Assembly (NCBI GenBank): GCA_003552365.1
Contig: PUKR01000136.1
Coordinates: forward strand, 1-15,739
Length of the DNA stretch: 15,739 nt
Reading direction: 5' to 3'
DNA from: Syntrophomonadaceae bacterium
GTDB lineage: Bacteria > Bacillota > Dethiobacteria > DTU022
The notes beneath the pieces were generated by a model that was not told the DNA's origin, searched no databases, and was given only the letters and a program-made list of their open reading frames with translations. Position numbers and translations under genes: made by a program. This document shows positions 7,452 through 13,948 of this stretch, piece by piece (position 1 is the stretch's first letter; each line of letters starts with the position of its first letter).

Positions 7452-7468
7452 TTAAGATTTGATCTTAA
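7452..7468. promoter_or_regulatory. Perfect inverted repeat upstream of the CAP gene, candidate operator
   Basis: TTAAGAT (7452-7458) and ATCTTAA (7462-7468) flank TTG, a perfect 17-base repeat with 7-bp arms. It lies 20 bases before the CAP start codon, next to the RBS, where a repressor could block transcription or initiation. No convincing sigma-A promoter for the operon was found in 7437-7560. I cannot name the regulator. Confidence 0.4.
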
Positions 7469-7534
7469 TTAATTCACCGTATCTAAAAAAATTCCTGCTC
7501 TATTAGCTTACTGGATTGGCAATCTATAAAATCG

Positions 7535-7562
7535 GTTCAACAAATTACTGCCCATTTATGAT
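7535..7562 (+). promoter_or_regulatory. Candidate promoter for the HIT gene
   Basis: TATGAT (7557-7562) matches the -10 consensus at five of six positions. The -35 region, GTTCAA (7535-7540) with a 16-base spacer, is a poor sigma-A match, but the same GGTTCAA-16-TATRATAT layout occurs ahead of the GGDEF/HD-GYP gene at 8263-8293. Start of transcription would be near 7569, giving a leader of about 80 bases. Confidence 0.3.
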
Positions 7563-7650
7563 ATATTAAGAAGCAAGTTTGCTGGTAATCAAGCAGAAAT
7601 TCATGTTTGGCAGCTGAAATAAAGCAGTTAGATAGAAAAGGAGGATTCTC

Positions 7651-8052
7651 GTGGATAATTGTGTTTTTTGCCAGCACGACAAGCTTAACATCATTGCCGA
7701 AAACGATTTGGCGCTTGCCTTCTATGATGGTTGCCCGGTAAACAAAGGGCATGTCCTGGTCATTCCCAGGAGACATGTAGAAACTTACTTCGACGCCTCG
7801 ATTGAAGAACATGCCGCCATTACCGGACTGATCCACCGGGTGAAAGAATATCTTCAGCAAAAATACAACCCGGATGGTTTCAATATCGGTGCGAATGTAG
7901 GGGCTGCCGCCGGGCAAACTGTTTTCCACTTCCATATCCACGTTATACCGCGTTATAAAGGCGATATCCCCGATCCCAGGGGCGGGGTGAGAAAAGTGCT
8001 CCCCCACCGGGGATCGGTTTTAAAAGCACCGCAAAAAGACACCCTGCATTAA
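7651..8052 (+). CDS. HIT family nucleotide-binding hydrolase
   Basis: The 133-residue protein carries the histidine triad HFHIHVIP (His93, His95, His97), which hydrolyses nucleoside phosphoramidates or diadenosine polyphosphates in this superfamily. Cys4 and Cys7 in NCVFC may bind zinc, as in many HIT proteins. NKGHVLVIPRRH (31-42) and the C-terminal GGVRKVLP (111-118) are also typical. The start is GTG at 7651: AAAGGAGG lies about 6 bases upstream. It is a single-gene unit or leads weakly into the next gene, since a hairpin lies 43 bases after its stop. The exact substrate cannot be read from the sequence. Confidence 0.92.
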   Translation: MDNCVFCQHDKLNIIAENDLALAFYDGCPVNKGHVLVIPRRHVETYFDASIEEHAAITGLIHRVKEYLQQKYNPDGFNIGANVGAAAGQTVFHFHIHVIPRYKGDIPDPRGGVRKVLPHRGSVLKAPQKDTLH

Positions 8053-8094
8053 ATTCCCGGAGGAAAAGCAACTTGTTCCGGGCCATAAACTCCT

Positions 8095-8131
8095 TGCCGG
8101 AACCGGCCTGAAAACGCTCCGGCACGCTTTT
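8095..8131 (+). terminator. Candidate terminator after the HIT gene
   Basis: TGCCGGA (8095-8101) and TCCGGCA (8118-8124) make a perfect 7-bp GC-rich stem with a 16-base loop, followed by CGCTTTTG. The T-run is short, so it may be leaky. The loop contains ACCGGC, which allows the smaller GCCG/CGGC pairing instead. Confidence 0.4.
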
Positions 8132-8186
8132 GTGGTTCATGATTAGCATTTATTTTTTTGAAGCAGGCTGTTAAAATCCCGAAAAA

Positions 8187-8199
8187 CCTATTCAATAGG
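8187..8199. repeat. Perfect 13-base inverted repeat upstream of the GGDEF/HD-GYP promoter
   Basis: CCTATT and AATAGG flank a single central C. It lies about 65 bases upstream of the candidate -35 region, a position that would suit an activator site. No regulator can be named. Confidence 0.3.
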
Positions 8200-8263
8200 A
8201 CATTTCAACTTCTTATTGAGCAGCCGACCAAAAAATCTTATTCTAAATTTGATAAAGTAACTG

Positions 8264-8291
8264 GTTCAAAAACCTGCTGCTGTGTTATAAT
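8264..8291 (+). promoter_or_regulatory. Promoter of the Cache-GGDEF-HD-GYP gene (extended -10)
   Basis: A consensus TATAAT (8286-8291) is preceded by TGT (8283-8285), giving the extended -10 form TGnTATAAT. The -35 region is weak (GTTCAA at 8264-8269), which an extended -10 can offset. Transcription would begin near 8298. Confidence 0.55.
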
Positions 8292-8390
8292 ATCTGCACA
8301 CCAAGAAACCTCTACTTAATTTAATTTTTTAACCGGTCCTTTTTTACACGTAGAAATAACTATTATCTAAATAATTTAGGGGCGATTTAG

Positions 8391-10619
8391 TTGCAGCGTT
8401 TGATTAGAAATTTATACATACTCGCCTTTATCTTGATTATTGTTTTTTTTAGCGCATGGTACTACCATTACCATGGAACTAACCAGCAGCTGCAGCAAAA
8501 TGCCCGCATGGCCGCTGAAACTTCTGTAAGCTCCAAGTGCGAAAAAATCAACGGCTGGTTGAATAAGCATACCCGCACCATAGAAGCAGCAGGTACCTTT
8601 ATTGCCCTCCAGCAGTGGTCTGAAGAAGATATTCTCGTTTACTTAAAGTCACTCCTGGACAACAATAATTCTTTTGAGTCAATTTATTTTGGCACCCCGG
8701 AAAATAAAATGATCAATGCCAGCGGTTGGGATCCTCCACCCGATTTTAACCTTAAAAAACGCCCCTGGTACGTCCAGGCCCGTGAACAAGGCAGCACTGT
8801 ATTCACCAGGGCTTTTACCAATGCAAGCAATGATCAAGTTATCTTTACCATCGCCCGCCCGGTCTACTGCCCTGAGGACAAGTTTCTCGGTGTAGTAGGC
8901 GGCGACATAAGAATAAGCAGGATCAGTAAGCTTATTGAGGCTGCCGGAAATAGCAGGAACCAGGTGGATGGGGAATTTTCTTTTTTAATTGACGGGGAAG
9001 GCCACATGCTGGCACATCCCAATTTGGATTACAATCCCCACGGCGAACTGGTTACCTTTAAAGAAATGTACGGCGAGAAACAGATTGAAAGTATTGAAAA
9101 CGGGGTAGTGCGCTTGAATCTAGAAGAAAAAGACGGCTACCTGGCCTTTATGCCCATTGAAGGGACTTCGTGGCACCTGGCCTCTTTTATTCCTTTCAGG
9201 GTTTTTACAGAAACAGCCGATCGAATGACAACGGAGTTTGTATTTGCCGGAATCGCTTCACTGCTTATAGTGATCATGTTCCTGGCCTATAACCATATCC
9301 ATGTTCACAAACCTTTACTCCAGCTGGAAAACAACCTGAAAGAAATCGAAGTTGATAAAGATTTATCATACCGGCTTCCGGAAGCCAGTAATAGCGAACT
9401 GGCAATGCTCAGCGAAACGATTAACAGCCTGCTGGATAAAGCTGAAAATTACTTCAACCGGCTGACCGAAAATGAAAGAAAACTTAAAGAAGCAAACCGG
9501 GAAATGGAAAAAACCCTCCGAAAACTGACTACTGCCGAGGAAGCCCTGGACTACAGCGAAGAAAAGCTCTATTACCTTAGCTACCATGACCAGTTAACCG
9601 GGGTATATAACCGTTCCTTTTTTGAAGCAAAACTAAAGTTTCTTGCAGACGATCCCAATTACCCCGTTACAATTATCTCTGCCGATATCGATGGTCTTAA
9701 GCTGATTAATGATACCCTGGGACATGAAGCCGGAGACAAACTGTTAAATAACTGTGCTGACATTCTAAAAGAAGTATTTGATAACAATGGTATCCTGGGC
9801 CGGGTCGGCGGTGACGAATTCACGGTTATTCTCCCCTTGACCGGGAAAAACGAAGGCGAATGCCTGGCCCGGCAAATCCGTTACCAGGTAGCCCATTACA
9901 ATCAGCATAACCCCAAACTGCCTTTAAGCCTGTCCATGGGTGTGGCTACGGCAGAAAATAACCATACCCCCATAAAAAAACTGGTAAAACAGGCAGACGA
10001 TTTGATGTTCAGGGATAAACTGCACCGCAGTAAAAGCGCCCGCAACAGTGTGGTGCAAAGCCTGACTGCAGCCCTTGCCGAAAGGGATTTTATTTCCGAA
10101 GGACATATCGAGCGCCTGGAGAATCTATGCATGAAGTTTGCCGAGCGGGTAAACCTTAACTCGAATCAAATCTCCGATTTAGCCTTGCTTGTCCGGGTCC
10201 ACGATCTTGGTAAAGTTGGCATACCCGACCATATCCTTTACAAACCCGGTCCGCTCACCGAAGAAGAATGGGAAATTATGAAGCTCCACCCGGAAAAGGG
10301 ATCCCGGATTGCTTCCTCTTCCACCGACCTGGCCGGCATAGCCAACCTGGTTTTAAGCCATCACGAACGCTGGGACGGCAGCGGTTATCCCCTGGGGCTT
10401 AAAGGTGCGGAAATACCACTGGAGTGCCGTATCTTTAGCATTTGCGATGCATATGACGTGATGACCCACGACCGGCCCTACCAAAAAGCGGTAAGCCCCA
10501 AAGAAGCGCTTGCAGAAATAGAAAAAAATTCCGGCACCCAGTTTGATCCCGAACTGGTCCACATTTTCCTATCTCTAATGATGAAACAAAATAAGATGGT
10601 TAAACAAAACAACATTTAG
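8391..10619 (+). CDS. Membrane sensor with Cache, GGDEF and HD-GYP domains (c-di-GMP turnover)
   Basis: The 742-residue protein has a membrane helix (about 7-25), a periplasmic/extracellular Cache-type sensor domain (about 30-275, with KKRPWYVQA at 122-130 and GVVGGDIRIS at 167-176), a second helix (about 283-302), a HAMP-like linker and coiled coil (about 303-395), a GGDEF domain (about 397-555) and an HD-GYP domain (about 560-735). The synthase motif is intact (GGDEF, 473-477) and so is the phosphodiesterase set: HDLGK (604-608), HPEKG, HHERWDGSGYP (657-667). The product-inhibition site is absent: the RxxD position reads DNNG. It could therefore both make and degrade c-di-GMP, with direction set by the Cache ligand. 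The start is TTG at 8391, 8 bases after AGGGG; no better start exists ahead of the first helix. The gene ends 3 bases from the convergent ZIP gene. Confidence 0.9.
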   Translation: MQRLIRNLYILAFILIIVFFSAWYYHYHGTNQQLQQNARMAAETSVSSKCEKINGWLNKHTRTIEAAGTFIALQQWSEEDILVYLKSLLDNNNSFESIYFGTPENKMINASGWDPPPDFNLKKRPWYVQAREQGSTVFTRAFTNASNDQVIFTIARPVYCPEDKFLGVVGGDIRISRISKLIEAAGNSRNQVDGEFSFLIDGEGHMLAHPNLDYNPHGELVTFKEMYGEKQIESIENGVVRLNLEEKDGYLAFMPIEGTSWHLASFIPFRVFTETADRMTTEFVFAGIASLLIVIMFLAYNHIHVHKPLLQLENNLKEIEVDKDLSYRLPEASNSELAMLSETINSLLDKAENYFNRLTENERKLKEANREMEKTLRKLTTAEEALDYSEEKLYYLSYHDQLTGVYNRSFFEAKLKFLADDPNYPVTIISADIDGLKLINDTLGHEAGDKLLNNCADILKEVFDNNGILGRVGGDEFTVILPLTGKNEGECLARQIRYQVAHYNQHNPKLPLSLSMGVATAENNHTPIKKLVKQADDLMFRDKLHRSKSARNSVVQSLTAALAERDFISEGHIERLENLCMKFAERVNLNSNQISDLALLVRVHDLGKVGIPDHILYKPGPLTEEEWEIMKLHPEKGSRIASSSTDLAGIANLVLSHHERWDGSGYPLGLKGAEIPLECRIFSICDAYDVMTHDRPYQKAVSPKEALAEIEKNSGTQFDPELVHIFLSLMMKQNKMVKQNNI

Positions 10620-10622
10620 AGG

Positions 10623-11399
10623 TTAAATTACAGAAAGCAGCAGGATTCCGGAGATCGTGCCAAAAACAGCGCCAAATGTCCCGGCGCGCCCCTGGCCTGC
10701 ATTTTGCGCCCCCGGAATTAATTCACCAAATATAATGTACAGCATTGCTCCTGCAGCAAAACCCAGGGAAATCGATAAAAAGAAAGGCGAAATCGAACCA
10801 AGGCTGCTGCCGATCAGGGCGCCCAGCCCCATTGGGAAGCCGGCCAGGGCCGTATAGACAAGGATCCAGCGCTTGCGCATTCCACCCACACATAAAGGAC
10901 AGGCCATCGCAATACCTTCGGGAATGTTGTGCAATGCTATAGTAAGCGCCAGGGTAAAGCCCACTGCCGGTGAAGCAACATAACTGGCGCCAATAGCCAG
11001 TCCTTCCGGAAAATTATGCATGGCAATCCCCAGGCCGAGAATTGTTCCCGTTCTTATATGACGGGCCAGTTCATCGGCGGTTTCAAAAAAGTGGAAGTGA
11101 GGCAGCTTAATATCAAGCGCAAGGATGAAAAGGGAACCGATCATAAGGCCAGTAAAAGCAATAAGAAAGTTTCCCGCTTCCACAGCTTCCGGGAGCAGAT
11201 CGCTCATCACAATAGCCAGCATCATTCCCCCGGCAAAACCTAAAATAAAGTTTAAAGTAGCCTGGTTGGGATTATTAACAAATAGAGCAATAATTGTCCC
11301 GGACCCGGTGCCAAAAACCCCTGCAGCAAGGCCTACCAGGGTAATCATCAGTATCTCGTCCAATCCCATCCCCCCGTACAAATACCTTAAAATACTCAT
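10623..11399 (-). CDS. ZIP family divalent metal transporter
   Basis: The 258-residue protein has about eight membrane helices and the two metal-site signatures of the ZIP family: HNFPEGLAIG (His128, Glu132) and HNIPEGIAMA (His157, Glu161). A short histidine-containing loop, PHFHFFETADELARH (100-114), lies between helices 3 and 4. It resembles the bacterial ZupT/GufA branch and probably imports zinc or a similar divalent cation across the cytoplasmic membrane. The start is uncertain: a strong promoter has its -10 box only 2 bases before the ATG at 11399, so that ATG lies at or before the expected transcription start. The next ATG, at 11369, would give 248 residues, but its GGGGGG abuts the codon with no spacing. 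ATG 11348 is a third option. All three keep the first helix. Confidence 0.9.
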   Translation of the reverse strand: MSILRYLYGGMGLDEILMITLVGLAAGVFGTGSGTIIALFVNNPNQATLNFILGFAGGMMLAIVMSDLLPEAVEAGNFLIAFTGLMIGSLFILALDIKLPHFHFFETADELARHIRTGTILGLGIAMHNFPEGLAIGASYVASPAVGFTLALTIALHNIPEGIAMACPLCVGGMRKRWILVYTALAGFPMGLGALIGSSLGSISPFFLSISLGFAAGAMLYIIFGELIPGAQNAGQGRAGTFGAVFGTISGILLLSVI

Positions 11400-11401
11400 T
11401 T

Positions 11402-11430
11402 ATTATAGCTGTAAAGCAGGGGATTATCAA
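11402..11430 (-). promoter_or_regulatory. Strong sigma-A promoter for the ZIP gene
   Basis: On the minus strand TTGATA (11430-11425) and the consensus TATAAT (11407-11402) are separated by exactly 17 bases. Transcription should start at about 11395-11397, inside the first codons of the longest reading frame, so the mRNA either is leaderless or starts translation at a downstream codon. Confidence 0.65.
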
Positions 11431-11443
11431 ATTACTCCCACAA

Positions 11444-11460
11444 AAGATTAATATAATCTT
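11444..11460. promoter_or_regulatory. Perfect inverted repeat upstream of the ZIP promoter, candidate operator
   Basis: AAGATTA (11444-11450) and TAATCTT (11454-11460) flank ATA. The centre is about 56 bases upstream of the expected ZIP transcription start, just beyond the -35 box. Zur, Fur and MntR sites are inverted repeats of this general kind, but the sequence does not clearly match their textbook consensus. Metal-responsive control is plausible but unproven. Confidence 0.4.
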
Positions 11461-11605
11461 AACATCCATCACATGATTATGCCTGACTCCTCCATTATAA
11501 TAAAACTGCAAGGTTAACGAGAGGCAAATAGCCGTTTAAGTAAAAGGATTAAAAAAACAAACAATTAACAGCATGGTGCCAATTAATAAACCTCACTTAC
11601 CGAAA

Positions 11606-11721
11606 GAAACAGCCGGGCTACCTCCTAAGACAAAGAACAGCAGGATTCACCGGCTGTTTCGGGCAACCGCTGCGGGAGCGATCCTGTGCCCGGTGACCCC
11701 CGGTCCAGAATAACCGCTCCC
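11606..11721 (+). ncRNA. Candidate structured RNA leader with competing pairings
   Basis: Several perfect pairings are possible in 116 bases: GAAACAGCCGG/CCGGCTGTTTC (11606-11616 with 11650-11660, 11 bp), CAGGAT/ATCCTG (11641-11646 with 11681-11686), TCACCGG/CCGGTGA (11647-11653 with 11690-11696), CGGGCA/TGCCCG (11660-11665 with 11687-11692) and GGGAGCG/CGCTCCC (11674-11680 with 11715-11721). Many share bases and exclude each other, as in riboswitches or attenuators. AACAGC at 11636-11641 can also compete for GCTGTT at 11653-11658. It matches no riboswitch consensus I can recall. The strand is assumed from the downstream gene; the repeats themselves do not fix it. Confidence 0.4.
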
Positions 11722-11738
11722 CGGCTTTATATAGATTT

Positions 11739-11771
11739 AATCCACGGGGGTATCCCCTGTCCCCGTGGATT
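11739..11771 (+). terminator. Strong hairpin in the two-component leader, terminator or attenuator candidate
   Basis: AATCCACGGGG (11739-11749) and CCCCGTGGATT (11761-11771) form a perfect 11-bp stem with an 11-base loop. On the plus strand it is followed by TTCTGTGTTC, a T-rich but not uniform tail. No plus-strand gene ends nearby, so if it terminates, it acts on the leader of the response regulator gene. An alternative GGGG/CCCC pairing inside the loop is possible. Confidence 0.45.
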
Positions 11772-11783
11772 TCTGTGTTCAAC

Positions 11784-11836
11784 TTGCTTTCAGCCCGGGT
11801 TAAGGGCTAAAATAAAAATACTACAGGCTGAAGCAA
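11784..11836 (+). repeat. Long inverted repeat with a competing inner hairpin before the response regulator
   Basis: TTGCTTTCAGCC (11784-11795) pairs with GGCTGAAGCAA (11826-11836), 11 bp with one bulged T. Inside it AGCCC (11792-11796) and GGGCT (11804-11808) form a smaller hairpin that uses the same bases, so the two exclude each other. The repeat ends 22 bases before the ribosome binding site. Confidence 0.4.
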
Positions 11837-11858
11837 TTAGTATAAAACTTTTTATGAC

Positions 11859-11871
11859 AAGGAGTATCCTT
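11859..11871 (+). promoter_or_regulatory. Ribosome binding site of the response regulator within a small hairpin
   Basis: The AAGGAG binding site (11859-11864) is 8 bases before the ATG at 11873 and fixes the start. AAGGA (11859-11863) can pair with TCCTT (11867-11871) across a three-base loop, which would partly hide the site. The stem is short and its stability is modest. Confidence 0.45.
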
Positions 11872-11872
11872 T

Positions 11873-12547
11873 ATGGCAGTTATCTGGGTTGTCGATGATG
11901 AAGAAAATATTCGCGACTTAATCAGGCGCTACCTGGAAAAAGAAGATTTTACAGTCCGCACTTTTTCCTCGGCCGAAGAATTGGAAAATGCCCTGCTCAA
12001 CAGCAACCCCGATATGTTTATCCTTGATATCATGCTGCCCGGATCAGACGGGTTGGCCCTCTGCCGGACCATCAGGGAAAAATATGACCAGCCAATTATA
12101 TTTGTTTCAGCGCGTGGTGAGGAGTTTGATCGAGTGCTTGGATTAGAGCTCGGCGGAGACGACTACCTGGCCAAACCATTCAGCCCCCGTGAATTAATCG
12201 TCAGGGTCAAAACAATTTTTCGGCGCCTGCAGCCGGCAGAACAAAGTACAAAAGAATTAACCCATAAAAATATGGTGATCTACCCTGACAAGCGCAAGGT
12301 GGTTATTGACAGTAAAGAAGTAAACCTGACCGGAAAAGAGTTCGAACTGCTATACTTTCTTGCCGCTTCTCCAAACTGCCCTTTCAGCAGGGAAAAACTC
12401 CTGGAAGAAATATGGGGCTTTGACTATGAAGGTGAAAACCGGGCAGTTGACGATACGGTAAAAAGAATCCGCAAAAAAATCCGTGAGAAAGGAGCACTGC
12501 CGGAGCTTTCCACAGTGTGGGGCTACGGGTATAAACTGTATGTTTAA
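11873..12547 (+). CDS. OmpR/PhoB family response regulator
   Basis: The 224-residue protein has an N-terminal receiver domain (about 3-118) and a C-terminal winged-helix DNA-binding domain (about 128-223). The acidic pair Asp8-Asp9 (VVDDEE), the phosphoacceptor Asp52 (FILDIMLP), Ser79 (FVSA) and Lys101 (AKPFSP) are all present. The DNA-binding part has LTGKEFELLYFLA, REKLLEEIWG, AVDDTVKRIRKKI and the closing VWGYGYKLYV typical of the family. It should be phosphorylated by the kinase encoded immediately downstream, with which it overlaps by 8 bases. Target genes cannot be deduced; self-regulation and control of neighbouring envelope genes are possibilities only. Confidence 0.95.
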   Translation: MAVIWVVDDEENIRDLIRRYLEKEDFTVRTFSSAEELENALLNSNPDMFILDIMLPGSDGLALCRTIREKYDQPIIFVSARGEEFDRVLGLELGGDDYLAKPFSPRELIVRVKTIFRRLQPAEQSTKELTHKNMVIYPDKRKVVIDSKEVNLTGKEFELLYFLAASPNCPFSREKLLEEIWGFDYEGENRAVDDTVKRIRKKIREKGALPELSTVWGYGYKLYV

Positions 12548-13898
12548 ACGCATATTCACCGGATATTTAATCGTTTTATTTGTTTCATTCACTGTTTTAG
12601 CCCTGGCATTTACCTTAACAGTGCGCCAGTACTTGATAAATGATACAGTGCGCAGCCTGCACCGGGTAGCAGAAACTCTGTCAGCATCGGCCATCCAGGA
12701 AGAGATGCACGGAAGCGGCCGCATGAGGGGAGCTTTTTTTAACCTTGCCAACCGGATTGCTTACGCCGATTACGTGCTAATAGAACCGGACGGCACTATA
12801 ATTGAAAGCAGTGACCTGGAATCCTATCCTCCGGGTGCGGAAATGCTCAATGAAGATTTCCTGGAACTGGCTTTTGGCGACGCTGAAACTGAAAGCCTGG
12901 TGGAAAGAGACCGGGTTGCCGTAGAATTCCCGGTAATCAGGGGCACTGACCAGAGCAAAGCTTCCCTTATCCTTTACTCTCAGCTTGACATCCTCACCCA
13001 GCTTAATTACAGCATTCTCGGGATTTTAGTTTTTGCCGGGGGTATCGGTGCAATTGTATCATTATTCGCGGGTATTTTTGCCACTCGCTATGCAGTTGAT
13101 CCCTTGAAACAGCTCAAAGAAAGGGCCCGGGAGCTGGCCGGGCGCAATTTTGACAGCAAGCTGGAGATTAAAACCGGTGATGAAATCGAAGAACTGGCAG
13201 ATACTTTTAATGATATGGCCGGGCAGCTGGCTGAGTATGACCGCGCCCAGAAAGAATTCTTTCAAAAAAGCTCCCACGAGCTTAAAACGCCACTAATGTC
13301 AATCCAGGGTTACGCGGAAGCATTAAAAGACGGGATCATCCCTGCTGATGAAAAGGAACAGAGCCTGGATATAATCATTAAAGAATCGGGAAGGATGAAA
13401 AAGCTGGTCGACCAGTTTATATATCTTTCTAAAATGGAATCACCCAACGAAAAATATAATTTTGACGAGCTTTCTTTAGAAGAAGCTGTTAACGAAGCCA
13501 TCCATGCAGTACAAAGCCTGGCCCTGGAAAAAAATATCGAGATAAATACTAGCTTTGAATCAAGCGGAACATTAATCGAAGCAGACCCGGAGAAAATCCA
13601 CCGCCTGCTGCTCAACTTACTCAGCAATGCTTTGCAGTATGCAGAAAATACTATTACAGTAACCTTAAAGGAAGGCATTATCCACATTGAAGACGATGGC
13701 CCCGGTTTTGAACCGGAGCAGTTGAAAAACATTTTTGATCCCTTCTCCTGTAAAACCGGTAACGGGGGCAGCGGACTGGGCCTGGCTATTTCCCGGGCTA
13801 TAGTGGAAAAACACGGGGGGTCTATATCAGCAAAAAATAATGGCGAAAGTGGTGGGGCAGAAATCAGGGTTTCCTTACCGGTAGAGCACCGGCATTAA
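12540..13898 (+). CDS. Membrane sensor histidine kinase
   Basis: The 452-residue kinase has a first membrane helix (about 8-27), an extracytoplasmic sensor domain of about 125 residues (30-155) with no recognisable binding motif, a second helix (about 158-182), a HAMP domain (about 183-235), a HisKA dimerisation domain with phosphoacceptor His246 in SSHELKTP, and a HATPase_c domain with the N box (Asn363), the G1 box DDGPGF (385-390) and the G2 box GSGLGL (410-415). The set is complete. The start is the ATG at 12540, whose ATGTTTAA overlaps the regulator stop by 8 bases; there is no clear RBS, which points to translational coupling. The signal sensed is unknown. Confidence 0.94.
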   Translation: MFKRIFTGYLIVLFVSFTVLALAFTLTVRQYLINDTVRSLHRVAETLSASAIQEEMHGSGRMRGAFFNLANRIAYADYVLIEPDGTIIESSDLESYPPGAEMLNEDFLELAFGDAETESLVERDRVAVEFPVIRGTDQSKASLILYSQLDILTQLNYSILGILVFAGGIGAIVSLFAGIFATRYAVDPLKQLKERARELAGRNFDSKLEIKTGDEIEELADTFNDMAGQLAEYDRAQKEFFQKSSHELKTPLMSIQGYAEALKDGIIPADEKEQSLDIIIKESGRMKKLVDQFIYLSKMESPNEKYNFDELSLEEAVNEAIHAVQSLALEKNIEINTSFESSGTLIEADPEKIHRLLLNLLSNALQYAENTITVTLKEGIIHIEDDGPGFEPEQLKNIFDPFSCKTGNGGSGLGLAISRAIVEKHGGSISAKNNGESGGAEIRVSLPVEHRH

Positions 13899-13915
13899 AC
13901 CACTGCCGCCGGTAA
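13875..13915 (+). terminator. Weak terminator-like hairpin at the end of the kinase gene
   Basis: TTACCGG (13875-13881) and CCGGTAA (13909-13915) pair perfectly around a 27-base loop that includes the kinase stop codon. Only AATAACTT follows, without a T-run. It is the only stem near this convergent gene boundary. Confidence 0.25.
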
Positions 13916-13948
13916 AATAACTTGTCACCTTTACATTAAATAGATTGG

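Larger units (their letters stand above)
8053..8390. other. Intergenic region between the HIT and GGDEF/HD-GYP genes
   Basis: No gene is seen in these 338 bases. They hold a terminator-like hairpin (8095-8131), a perfect palindrome (8187-8199), an extended -10 promoter (8264-8291) and a leader of about 95 bases before the TTG start at 8391. The leader is AT-rich with no strong hairpin and does not resemble a c-di-GMP riboswitch. Confidence 0.5.
11400..11872. other. Divergent intergenic region between the ZIP gene and the two-component system
   Basis: No protein gene was found in these 473 bases. The left part holds the ZIP promoter and the inverted repeat at 11444-11460. From about 11600 to 11840 the DNA is rich in long GC-containing inverted repeats (separate entries) and reads like a structured RNA leader for the response regulator gene. 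I did not find a convincing promoter for that gene; TTAACA near 11565 is the best -35-like hexamer but lacks a matching -10. Confidence 0.5.

Noticed and set aside
8298..8390. c-di-GMP riboswitch in the leader of the GGDEF/HD-GYP gene
   Set aside because: The leader is under 100 bases, AT-rich, and lacks the conserved GEMM core sequences.
11275..11511. Minus-strand frame of 78 codons upstream of and overlapping the ZIP gene, with GGAGGAG inside it
   Set aside because: No start codon lies at a proper distance from the GGAGGAG, the frame overlaps the ZIP gene start in a different phase, and its translation has no family features.
11600..11725. Minus-strand reading as a c-di-AMP (ydaO-type) riboswitch, because of GGGGGTCACCGGG and CCGGTGAATCC
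   Set aside because: Only short segments resemble the consensus; the following hairpin and the conserved CAGCTAAC-type 3' part are missing, and the ZIP promoter lies well downstream of it.
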